Below are positions 44,376-51,460 of a stretch of 64,000 bases of DNA, piece by piece. The stretch's first letter is position 1. Each line of letters starts with the position of its first letter. Both the position numbers and the translations under genes were made by a program. Under the pieces are notes generated by a model that saw only the letters and a list, made by a program, of their open reading frames with translations, was not told the DNA's origin and searched no databases. Source of the DNA: Solwaraspora sp. WMMD1047. Lineage in GTDB: Bacteria; Actinomycetota; Actinomycetes; Mycobacteriales; Micromonosporaceae. The stretch lies in the NCBI RefSeq assembly GCF_029626155.1, contig NZ_JARUBL010000001.1, positions 3,514,501-3,578,500 on the forward strand, read 5' to 3'.

Positions 44376-45589
44376 CGCTGCGCCACCGCCTTCGAGATCA
44401 GAATCGGTCCGGCCTGCCGCTCGCCCCGGTGGCTGAGGTGGTTGGCCATGTGTCCCCAGCCGCCGAACGGCTGGTTGCCGTCGTCGACCGAGGTCAGTGG
44501 CGCGTCCACGGTGACGGTGTGCCGCCGGCGCAGCAGGGTGCTCAGCGCGCCGTCCCGGTCGCCGTACACGCTCGCCCCGAGGGCCCGGTCGGCGTACCCG
44601 TTGGAGGTCAGGGTGGTGCGCAGGGCACCCTCGTCGTGGTAGCCGATGACGTTGAAGATCGGGGTGAAGAACTCGGTGAGCGCGGGTTCCTCGCCGAGCC
44701 GGCTGACCAGCACGGTCGGCTCGACGATCCGGGTCCGGAAGTCGACCCGACCGCCGTGCCGGATCCAGTTGCGGTGCCGGTGCAGGAACAGTGCCGCGCC
44801 CTCCAGCGCGCTGTCGTAGCAGATCGGCCCGTAGTCCGCGGTCGGCATCGTGTACGGGCCGCAGCGCAGCCGACCGAGCCGGTCGACCAGGCGGTCGACG
44901 AACCGGTCGAGCACCGCCTCGTGCACGAAGATCGCGTCCGGGCCGAGGCAGTCCTGCCCGGAGTTGAGCAGCCGGATCTCGATGATGTCGGCGAGCGCCC
45001 GGTCCAGGTCGGCGACGTCGGTGACGATCACCGGGTTGACGCCCTGGCCGAAGAAGAGGAAGAGCTGCTCCCGGTCGAGCAGGGCGCGGATCTCCGCGCC
45101 GTTGCTGTACCGGCCGGTGAAGACCACCAGCTCGGCCGGGGCCACGGCGTCCCGGAGGAAGGCGCGCTGACTCACCTCGGCCAGCTCGATCGGCAGGTCG
45201 TGGACCTGGGACAGCAGCCGGTGCAGGGCGACCGTCTGGGCCCGGACCTGACCGGCCGGGCGGAAGGTGACCCGCCGCACGAACAGGCTCGGCACCAGCA
45301 GGTACAGCACGTACGAGTAGAGCAGGACGTTCGACGGCATGAACACCGCCGACTCGCGCAGCGTGACCGGGCGGTGGGTGGCCACCTCGGCGGCGGCGCC
45401 GTCCAGGGTGGCCAGCGCGGCGTCGATCTCGTAGCTCGCCGCGGTGTAGGTGGAGATCTCGGTCAGGATCGCGCGGACGGTGTCGCGTTCGGCGTCGATC
45501 AACCTGCGGACGGCCAGTAGCCGGTCGATCCGGCCGGCCAGCTGCGGGTCGGTCAGCGCCTCGGCCGCCGCCGGTGCGGGGCTGCTCAC
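44360..45589 (-). CDS. Aldehyde dehydrogenase-like protein
   Basis: A 409-residue ALDH-superfamily protein, shorter than classical ALDHs (about 480). The active Cys is in LLNSGQDCLGPDAIFV and the substrate/cofactor region FFTPIFNVIGY is present. The start MPSNVLLYSYVLYLLVPSLF (hydrophobic) is unlike most ALDHs and resembles acyl-CoA reductase-type members, so it might reduce or oxidise an acyl thioester. GTG 45589 has GGAGG upstream and overlaps the AMP-ligase stop. Confidence 0.75.
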   Translation of the reverse strand: MSSPAPAAAEALTDPQLAGRIDRLLAVRRLIDAERDTVRAILTEISTYTAASYEIDAALATLDGAAAEVATHRPVTLRESAVFMPSNVLLYSYVLYLLVPSLFVRRVTFRPAGQVRAQTVALHRLLSQVHDLPIELAEVSQRAFLRDAVAPAELVVFTGRYSNGAEIRALLDREQLFLFFGQGVNPVIVTDVADLDRALADIIEIRLLNSGQDCLGPDAIFVHEAVLDRFVDRLVDRLGRLRCGPYTMPTADYGPICYDSALEGAALFLHRHRNWIRHGGRVDFRTRIVEPTVLVSRLGEEPALTEFFTPIFNVIGYHDEGALRTTLTSNGYADRALGASVYGDRDGALSTLLRRRHTVTVDAPLTSVDDGNQPFGGWGHMANHLSHRGERQAGPILISKAVAQRCGTI

Positions 45590-47271
45590 AAATCCTCCTG
45601 ATTGTGTCGCGTCGCGGCCGGTGGATCCCGCCGCACGGTGCCGCGCCGCCGGGCGGCCAGTTCGGTCAGCTGGGCGCGGTCGACCTTGCCGGTGCTGCCC
45701 ACCGGCAGCCGGGGCAGCACCTCGATGGCGTTCGGCCGCTCGTACGAGGCCAGCAACGCGTCGATCCGATCCCGCCAGTAGCCGGTGGGCCGGGCCTGGG
45801 GATCCTCGACGAAGAGCACGAGCTGGCAGCCGCGCCGCTCGTCGTCGACGCTCACCAGGCAGATCGGGGCGCCGCACGCCTCGGCCTGCCGCTGGATGCT
45901 CTCCGGGTAGAGGGTGTAGCCCATCCGGTGCACCGCGCGGTGCCGGCCCACCACGTGCAGGTTGCCGTCCTCGTCCAGCCGGCCGAGGTCGCCGGTGCCG
46001 AACCAGCCGTCCGGCACCGGCCGCAGCCGTCCCTCCTCGTCGAGGTAGCCCTCCATCAGCCCGGCCGAGCGCACCTGCACCTCGCCGTACCCGCCCGCCG
46101 CACCCGACCGGTCGGGGCTACCGGGCGGCGGCGGCGCGCCACCGCCGCCCGCGCTCCCGCCGGCGCCGCCGCCCGTGCTCCCGGCCGGCTCGGCGATCCG
46201 TACCGACACGCCGGGGAGCGGCTTCCCACAGCCGACCGGGTTGTCCGCCGTGGCCAGCGCGACGTTGCCCACCTCGGAGAGGCCGTACCCGTCGAGCAGC
46301 GGGGCGCCCAGCTCGGCGGCGAACCGGTCGGCGAGCGCGGGCGGCAGCGGCGCGCCGCCCACGCACCACATCCGGACGCTGGCCAGCCCGGCCCGGGTGG
46401 CCGGCCGCCGCTCCAGCAGGCCGAGCAGGGCGTGGTACGTCGGCGGCGCCGCGTCCACCGCGGTGACCCGGTGCTCCCGCACCGAGTCCAGCGCGTCGGC
46501 CAGTCGCCGGTACGGCGCCACCAGCAGCGAGCAACCGGTCAACCACCAGATCAGCACCAGCGACATGCCGTACTGGTGGGAGAAGGGCAGCAGCGGGAAC
46601 AGCACGTCGTCCGGCCGGTAACCCATCACCCGCATGGTGACCAGGGTGTTGGCGATCAGGGAGCGGGCCGACCGGACGACCCCCTTGGGGCGGCCGGTGG
46701 TCCCCGACGACCAGAGCAGGGCCGCGTCCCGGCGCGCCGCCCAGGCCCCGAACGGCCCTGCCGGGCCGCCCACCAAGCCGGCCGATTCACCCGCGCCGGC
46801 CCGATCACCCGAGCGGGCCCACTCGACCGCGCCGGCCGAAGCCGGGCCGGCGGTGTCGTCGACGCCCTCCTCGCCGGCGGCGATCAGCTCGTCGTATCCC
46901 CGTACCCGGTCGACGCCGAGCACGGCGGTCAGCGCCCGACCGGTGTCGGCGAGGTCCGCCGTGGAGCCGAGCAGGGCCCAGCGGACCCCGGCCCGGCCGA
47001 CCACCCCGACGGACTCCGCGGCCGTCTGGCGGGCGTCGACGAGCACCAGCGAGACGTCCAGCCGGATCAGGGCGAGCATCGCGGTCAGATAGCCGGGATC
47101 GTTCTCGCCGAGCAGCAGCACCCGGTCGCCCGGGACCACGCCGATCGCGGTGAGGTGACGGGCGAGCAGGTCGACGGTGGGCGCGCAGGCCGAGCGGGTC
47201 AGCCGCCGGCCGGCCGGCGCCGGAACCGTCCGGCTGGCCGGGACGGATACCGGCCGGGCCATGGTGGTCAT
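45586..47271 (-). CDS. AMP-dependent acyl synthetase/ligase
   Basis: A 561-residue adenylate-forming enzyme. Core motifs: LLWSSGTTGRPKGVVRS (P-loop), LLPFSHQYGM, LDGYGLSEVGN, GWFGTGDLGRLDEDGNLHVV and the C-terminal catalytic Lys in LPVGSTGKVDRAQL. It activates a carboxylic acid to acyl-AMP and then acyl-CoA or acyl-ACP, probably the starter of the line. A Gly/Pro-rich insertion near residues 373-400 is odd and probably a surface loop. It overlaps both neighbours by four bases. Confidence 0.88.
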   Translation of the reverse strand: MTTMARPVSVPASRTVPAPAGRRLTRSACAPTVDLLARHLTAIGVVPGDRVLLLGENDPGYLTAMLALIRLDVSLVLVDARQTAAESVGVVGRAGVRWALLGSTADLADTGRALTAVLGVDRVRGYDELIAAGEEGVDDTAGPASAGAVEWARSGDRAGAGESAGLVGGPAGPFGAWAARRDAALLWSSGTTGRPKGVVRSARSLIANTLVTMRVMGYRPDDVLFPLLPFSHQYGMSLVLIWWLTGCSLLVAPYRRLADALDSVREHRVTAVDAAPPTYHALLGLLERRPATRAGLASVRMWCVGGAPLPPALADRFAAELGAPLLDGYGLSEVGNVALATADNPVGCGKPLPGVSVRIAEPAGSTGGGAGGSAGGGGAPPPPGSPDRSGAAGGYGEVQVRSAGLMEGYLDEEGRLRPVPDGWFGTGDLGRLDEDGNLHVVGRHRAVHRMGYTLYPESIQRQAEACGAPICLVSVDDERRGCQLVLFVEDPQARPTGYWRDRIDALLASYERPNAIEVLPRLPVGSTGKVDRAQLTELAARRRGTVRRDPPAATRHNQEDL

Positions 47272-48683
47272 GCCGGCACCGCCGAATCCCGCCGCGGCGC
47301 GTCCAGTCCGCGCAGCGCCGGCAGGCCGACGGCGACCGTCGCGACCGCCGCGGTCAGCAGACCGATCACCAGGATCGTGCCGGTGAGTCCCGCGACGTCG
47401 AGCAGGACACCGGCCAGCAGCCCGCCGACCGGGATGCCGGCGAGCATCAGCGCGTTGCGGGCCGACAACACCCGTCCCAGCGCGGTGGCCGGCGTACGTT
47501 CCTGGAACGCGGTCGCGACCAGCGGGCCGAGCGGCGCCATCACCAGGCCGGACGCGGCCATCAGGACCGCCGTGCCGACCGGACCCGGAATGGCCGCCAG
47601 CGCCAGGACCGTACCGGCCGTGCCGAAGCAGGAGATCAACAGCCAGGCCCGGCGGGGCAGGCGGCGGGCGACGACCGCGAACAGCAGGGCACCCGCCAGC
47701 GCCCCGCCGCCGACGGCAGCCAGCATGCCGGCGAAGTGCAGGGCACTGCCGAACACCTCCGCGGCGTAGGCCAGCAGCACGATCGAGTAGAGGCTGCTGA
47801 TCAGCGTGTTCAGCGCGGTCCCGACCAGGGTCAGAGCGACCAGCAGACGGTCCCGCCAGAGCACCGCGAGCCCGTCCCGCAGCGACCGCCCGTACCCCCG
47901 TACCCCGCTTGGGGCCGTGGCGGTGTCAGCCTGCGCCGCAGCCGGGGTGTCGGCCGCTCCCGCGGACCCGGCGGCGGCCGCTGGCTGGGCCGCCGGGGGC
48001 GCGTCCGGGCGGCGGCGGCCCGGCACCACGGCCAGCAGCAGTACCGCGGCGACCAGGCAGGCGGCGGTGTCCACCCAGAGCACGGTGTCGGCGCCGAGCA
48101 GCGCGAGCGCGACGCCGGCCACCACCGGCATGATCAACAGTGCGAACCGGTCGATCGCGGCGAGGACCGCGTTCGCCGATTCCAGCGACACCCGGGCCGC
48201 CCGGGCGGCGTCCGGGACCAGGGCCTCGACCGCCACGCTGGCCACCGAGTCCAGCGCGCTGGCGACGAAGACCAGCGCGAGCAGCTGCCAGAGGGCGAGC
48301 ACGTCCAACCTGAACAGCAGCGGCACCAGACCGATCGCCGATCCGGCGATGACCAGGCTGCCGACCGACGAGCGCTTCGCGCCGGTGCGGTCGATGAGCG
48401 CCCCGGCGAAGAACCCGACAAGCGCGATACCCAACCCCGAACTCGCCACCGCCAGACCGGTCTGGGTTCCGCTGCCGGTGATCTGCAGGACGAACCAGGG
48501 CAGCGCCACGACGCTCACCGTCCGGCCGGTACTGGCCACGGCCTTGGCGCTCCAGACCGCGAACAACGCGGCCCGGGCGGCCGGTCGCGCGTCGGACTTC
48601 GCCGGCCCGTCCGGTTGCTCGTCGCGCCGGTCAGCGACCGGCGCGCCGGCGTCCCGCTGAGGTGCCTCCGATACGGCGGTCAC
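47268..48683 (-). CDS. MFS transporter, product exporter
   Basis: A 471-residue MFS protein with about 12 helices; first gene of the leftward operon. Helices include VSVVALPWFVLQITG, GLGIALVGFFAGALIDRTGA and VLMAASGLVMAPLGPLVATA. It is of the MFS_3/enterobactin-exporter-like type often found with antibiotics. GTG 48683 has GGAG seven bases upstream. Export of the cluster product or self-resistance is likely. Confidence 0.86.
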   Translation of the reverse strand: MTAVSEAPQRDAGAPVADRRDEQPDGPAKSDARPAARAALFAVWSAKAVASTGRTVSVVALPWFVLQITGSGTQTGLAVASSGLGIALVGFFAGALIDRTGAKRSSVGSLVIAGSAIGLVPLLFRLDVLALWQLLALVFVASALDSVASVAVEALVPDAARAARVSLESANAVLAAIDRFALLIMPVVAGVALALLGADTVLWVDTAACLVAAVLLLAVVPGRRRPDAPPAAQPAAAAGSAGAADTPAAAQADTATAPSGVRGYGRSLRDGLAVLWRDRLLVALTLVGTALNTLISSLYSIVLLAYAAEVFGSALHFAGMLAAVGGGALAGALLFAVVARRLPRRAWLLISCFGTAGTVLALAAIPGPVGTAVLMAASGLVMAPLGPLVATAFQERTPATALGRVLSARNALMLAGIPVGGLLAGVLLDVAGLTGTILVIGLLTAAVATVAVGLPALRGLDAPRRDSAVPA

Positions 48684-48976
48684 GTGTCAACTCCGATCAC
48701 CTCGGGTGGTTGCCGGCCCGAGACCGGTCCCGCGACGACGTTCGCACCGTGGCCGTCCCGCTACATCGGTAGGAACACGCAAAGGCGTACGCCAGTGCCC
48801 CGCCGACCGCCGCCCCACCGATTCGGTAACTCCGGTTGCGTATTCCTACGGATGTGCCGGGCGACGGCCGGTGACAGCGTTCGTGCTGCGACCGGCGGAC
48901 CTTCGCGACTGGGGTGGCGGTTACCGACCACTCCGTTCGCGGGGCCGGCGCATGTGATTACCGCGTCGGCACCGCG
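48684..48976. other. Divergent control region between acyl operon and peptide genes
   Basis: Non-coding stretch (about 290 bases) ahead of the mini ORFs. It separates the leftward acyl operon from the rightward peptide genes. It contains two inverted 20-bp motifs (48763-48782 and 48836-48855) and a 10-bp palindrome GGCGTACGCC at 48784-48793. Both promoters probably lie here; no clear -35/-10 pair was assigned. Confidence 0.6.
48763..48855. promoter_or_regulatory. Pair of inverted 20-bp motifs
   Basis: ACATCGGTAGGAACACGCAA at 48763-48782 recurs in reverse orientation at 48836-48855, matching at 18 of 20 positions (variable at positions 6 and 13). Each copy faces one of the divergent transcription units. 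This looks like a shared binding site for a cluster regulator, perhaps a LuxR-type protein encoded in the locus. Confidence 0.55.
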
Positions 48977-48986
48977 AAGGAGGTGA
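48977..48986 (+). promoter_or_regulatory. Perfect 10-nt ribosome binding site, copy 1
   Basis: AAGGAGGTGA is fully complementary to the 16S anti-Shine-Dalgarno end, five bases before the ATG at 48992. Most genes in the window have far weaker sites. Confidence 0.85.
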
Positions 48987-48991
48987 ACACC

Positions 48992-49030
48992 ATGTCGAAG
49001 GCCTTCCGCGTCATTGTCATCAACAACTAG
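48992..49030 (+). CDS. Mini-ORF 1: candidate 12-residue RiPP precursor
   Basis: A 12-codon ORF, MSKAFRVIVINN, ending in TAG. It has a perfect AAGGAGGTGA five bases upstream. The first 24 bases from the ribosome binding site to codon 3 recur exactly before mini-ORF 2, while sequence further upstream diverges, which pins the start at this ATG. The peptide has a basic start and a hydrophobic V/I run ending in Asn-Asn. It is first in an operon with a prolyl oligopeptidase and RiPP-type enzymes, so a minimal precursor is the favoured reading. A regulatory leader peptide is the alternative. Confidence 0.6.
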   Translation: MSKAFRVIVINN

Positions 49031-49109
49031 GGGAGACCGCTGGCCGCCGCCGATCGCGGGTGACAGCCCCGGCATCCGGCGACCAGGTGACCCGTTCCTC
49101 CAGCTGGTG

Positions 49110-49119
49110 AAGGAGGTGA
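49110..49119 (+). promoter_or_regulatory. Perfect 10-nt ribosome binding site, copy 2
   Basis: AAGGAGGTGA again, five bases before the ATG at 49125. Confidence 0.85.
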
Positions 49120-49124
49120 ACACC

Positions 49125-49160
49125 ATGTCGAAGACCCTCCGCGTCATCATCATCAACTGA
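49125..49160 (+). CDS. Mini-ORF 2: candidate 11-residue RiPP precursor
   Basis: An 11-codon ORF, MSKTLRVIIIN, ending in TGA. It is a diverged tandem copy of mini-ORF 1, differing at A/T4, F/L5, V/I9 and by the last Asn. Substitutions are conservative and the reading frame is kept, as expected for a selected peptide. Position and alternatives are as for mini-ORF 1; the peptidase gene starts 69 bases later. Confidence 0.6.
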   Translation: MSKTLRVIIIN

Positions 49161-49229
49161 TCCGGGCCGGCCGTGGCGCGGGTCTGCAGCCCGCGCCACG
49201 GCGGCTGGTACGGAAGAAGGCAGGACGTC

Positions 49230-51143
49230 ATGCACCAGCAGCACGGTCGGTACCGGTTGACGCCGCTGAGCGTCCCGCGTGCCGCGCAGCGGTGCCCACA
49301 GCGGACCGTCGAGGTCGGCGACGCGGACGGCACCTGCCAGATCTTCACCCGCGATGTCGTGAGTGGACACAGGCGGCAGGCGACAACGGCGCCGCACGGT
49401 GTGGACCAGTGCGAGATCGAGCCGGACGGCGCGTACCTCTGGTGGTTCGACGCCGACCCCGACGGCGTCGGCCGCTGGCGGCGGCAGCCGTTCTCCGGCG
49501 GGCCGGTACGCCCGGTCCTGGCCGGCCTACCGGCCGGCCGGATGTACGGCACGGGACTGGCCGACCCGACCGACGCGGCACCCACCGCCGCCATCGGCCT
49601 GGGAATCGCCGGGGAGAGCCGGTGCTACCTCGGCGAACCGGGCGGGACCGGCCGGCTGGTCTGGTCCGCCCCCGGCTACCAGGCCCTGATCGACCTGGCA
49701 CCCCGAGCCGACCTGCTCGTGCTGGCCGGCGCACCCGGCGGCCGGGACGCCGTCACGGTCGTCGCCGCGCAGACCGGACGGCCGGTGGCCCGGATCGCCG
49801 GCGACCCGCGCCGACCGATCTGGCCGATGGAGTTCCGGCCCGACCCGGACGCCGAGCCGGAGCTGCTGCTGATCGTCGCCGACCGCGGGCGGTACACCCT
49901 CGCCACCTGGCGCCCGGCGGCCGGCCTGCGGGTGCACGACTGGTTGCCGTTCCAGTCGGAGATCTCCGCCCAGTGGTACGGCCCAGACCGGACCGTCCTG
50001 GTGCAGCAGGACTGGGCCGGCCGCAGCCGGCTGCGTACGGTCCGGCTGGACAGCGGCGCCGTCGACCCGGTACCGACCCCACCCGGCACCATCACCGACA
50101 CGTACGCCGCTCCCGGCGGTCCGCTGCGCTGCGTCTGGAGCCGGATCGGCCAGCCGCCCCGGATCCTGACCCTGCCCACCACCACCACCGGCTCGGCGAC
50201 CCAACCGGTGCGGCCGGTCCCGGCCGGCGCCCCGGACGTCCGGGCCGCCCGGGACCGGGATCTGTCGACCAGCCGCGGCTACGGCCAGATCCACAGCTTT
50301 CTGACCACCCCGCCCGGCCCCGGCCCCTGGCCGACCCTGTTCCTGGTCCACGGCGGGCCGGCCAGCCACGACCGGGACTGCTACGACCCCCGGGTCGAGT
50401 TGCTGGTCGACGCCGGGTTCGCGGTGGTGCGGACCAACTACCGGGGATCCACCGGCTACGGCGCCGGCTGGCGCCGGATCGACCCCGACCGGGTCGGCCT
50501 GGCCCAGCTCGACGACCTGGTGGCCGTCCGGGCCCAGCTCGTCCGCGCCGGGGTCGCCGAGCCCGGCCGGATCGGCCTGATGGGTCACTCGTGGGGTGGC
50601 TACCTGACCCTGCTCGGACTCGGCGCGACGCCGCACCTGTGGGACGTCGGGCTGGCCGGCGCACCGGTCGCGGACTACCCGGCCGCCTACCGGACCGGTA
50701 CCCCCGCGCTGCGCGAGGTGGACCGCGAACTCTTCGGCGGCACCCCGGACGAGGTGCCCGACCGGTACCGCACCGCCTCCCCGCTGACCTATGTGGACGA
50801 CGTACGGGCGCCGGTGCTGATCGCCGCCGCCCCGGACGACCCGAAGTGTCCCTGGACGCAGGTCGAGCGGTACGCCGACGCGCTGCGCCGCCGCGGCGCC
50901 CGGTACCGGCTGCTGCGCACCGGTGGCGGTCACGCGAGCCGGGACGCGGCCGACCACGTCGCGGTCCTGATCGCGATGCGTGACTTCGCCCGCGCGGTGT
51001 TCGGCGGTGCGACAACGAGCGTCTCCGGAGCGGACGGGCCACGAGCGCCGCGCCGCGCCGGGATCGAGGTAACGGACGCACCGGCCCGGCAGCCGGCCAC
51101 GAGCCTGCTGCCGGGCCCGGCTCAACCGGCCGGCGCGCGCTGA
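49230..51143 (+). CDS. S9 prolyl-oligopeptidase family peptidase
   Basis: A 637-residue alpha/beta-hydrolase peptidase: N-terminal beta-propeller (about 1-370) and a C-terminal catalytic domain with Ser454 in IGLMGHSWGGYLTLLG, Asp in IAAAPDDPKCPW, and His in RTGGGHASRDAADH. Such enzymes cleave short peptides, often after Pro; homologues (FlaP/LanP-type) remove leaders in lanthipeptide pathways. Start ATG 49230 follows AAGGCAGGA. Here it would process the peptides of this locus, or trim a core such as one containing VVP. No signal peptide, so it is cytoplasmic. Confidence 0.88.
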   Translation: MHQQHGRYRLTPLSVPRAAQRCPQRTVEVGDADGTCQIFTRDVVSGHRRQATTAPHGVDQCEIEPDGAYLWWFDADPDGVGRWRRQPFSGGPVRPVLAGLPAGRMYGTGLADPTDAAPTAAIGLGIAGESRCYLGEPGGTGRLVWSAPGYQALIDLAPRADLLVLAGAPGGRDAVTVVAAQTGRPVARIAGDPRRPIWPMEFRPDPDAEPELLLIVADRGRYTLATWRPAAGLRVHDWLPFQSEISAQWYGPDRTVLVQQDWAGRSRLRTVRLDSGAVDPVPTPPGTITDTYAAPGGPLRCVWSRIGQPPRILTLPTTTTGSATQPVRPVPAGAPDVRAARDRDLSTSRGYGQIHSFLTTPPGPGPWPTLFLVHGGPASHDRDCYDPRVELLVDAGFAVVRTNYRGSTGYGAGWRRIDPDRVGLAQLDDLVAVRAQLVRAGVAEPGRIGLMGHSWGGYLTLLGLGATPHLWDVGLAGAPVADYPAAYRTGTPALREVDRELFGGTPDEVPDRYRTASPLTYVDDVRAPVLIAAAPDDPKCPWTQVERYADALRRRGARYRLLRTGGGHASRDAADHVAVLIAMRDFARAVFGGATTSVSGADGPRAPRRAGIEVTDAPARQPATSLLPGPAQPAGAR

Positions 51144-51162
51144 CCCGCGCGCGCCGGCCGGT
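51125..51162. terminator. Perfect 16-bp hairpin across the peptidase stop codon
   Basis: ACCGGCCGGCGCGCGC (51125-51140) pairs perfectly with GCGCGCGCCGGCCGGT (51147-51162), and the six-base loop TGACCC contains the peptidase stop codon. This very stable element may terminate or attenuate transcription before the next peptide gene, or protect the upstream message. Confidence 0.75.
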
Positions 51163-51195
51163 GGCCAGCCACGACAGGGGAGGGAGGTGAAAACT

Positions 51196-51363
51196 GTGAA
51201 GCGACGCAGCATCCAGAACGACCCGATCACCACCGCGGAGCGCGACCGGGGACTCGTCGTCCCGATCCGGATCTTCCTGAACGCGGTCGATCCCGCGCCG
51301 GCGACCGGCGACGGCGCCACCGACGTCGACCCGGGCGCCCAGCCCCGTACCGGCCGTCGGTGA
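51196..51363 (+). CDS. Candidate 55-residue RiPP precursor before radical SAM gene
   Basis: A 55-residue ORF starting with GTG, behind GGGAGGTGA. It has a basic head (KRRSIQNDPITTAERDRG), a hydrophobic middle (LVVPIRIFLNAVDP) and an Asp/Gly-rich tail ending RRstop. The middle shares R-(I/V)-hydrophobic-hydrophobic-Asn with the mini-ORFs. It sits 97 bases before the radical SAM C-methyltransferase-type maturase, as precursors do for that family. I do not recognise a named family. Confidence 0.7.
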   Translation: MKRRSIQNDPITTAERDRGLVVPIRIFLNAVDPAPATGDGATDVDPGAQPRTGRR

Positions 51364-51460
51364 CCCCGAACTACCACCCCCGACCGGAACACACGTATGC
51401 GGCCCGTTCCGGGGCGCCGACCGGCGCCCCGGAACGACGCCCCCCAGGAGGTGCGGCACC

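Noticed and set aside
48914-49030. Upstream in-frame GTG that would extend mini-ORF 1 to about 39 residues
   Set aside because: No ribosome binding site, and the upstream sequence is not conserved in the second copy, whereas the block starting at AAGGAGGTGA is.
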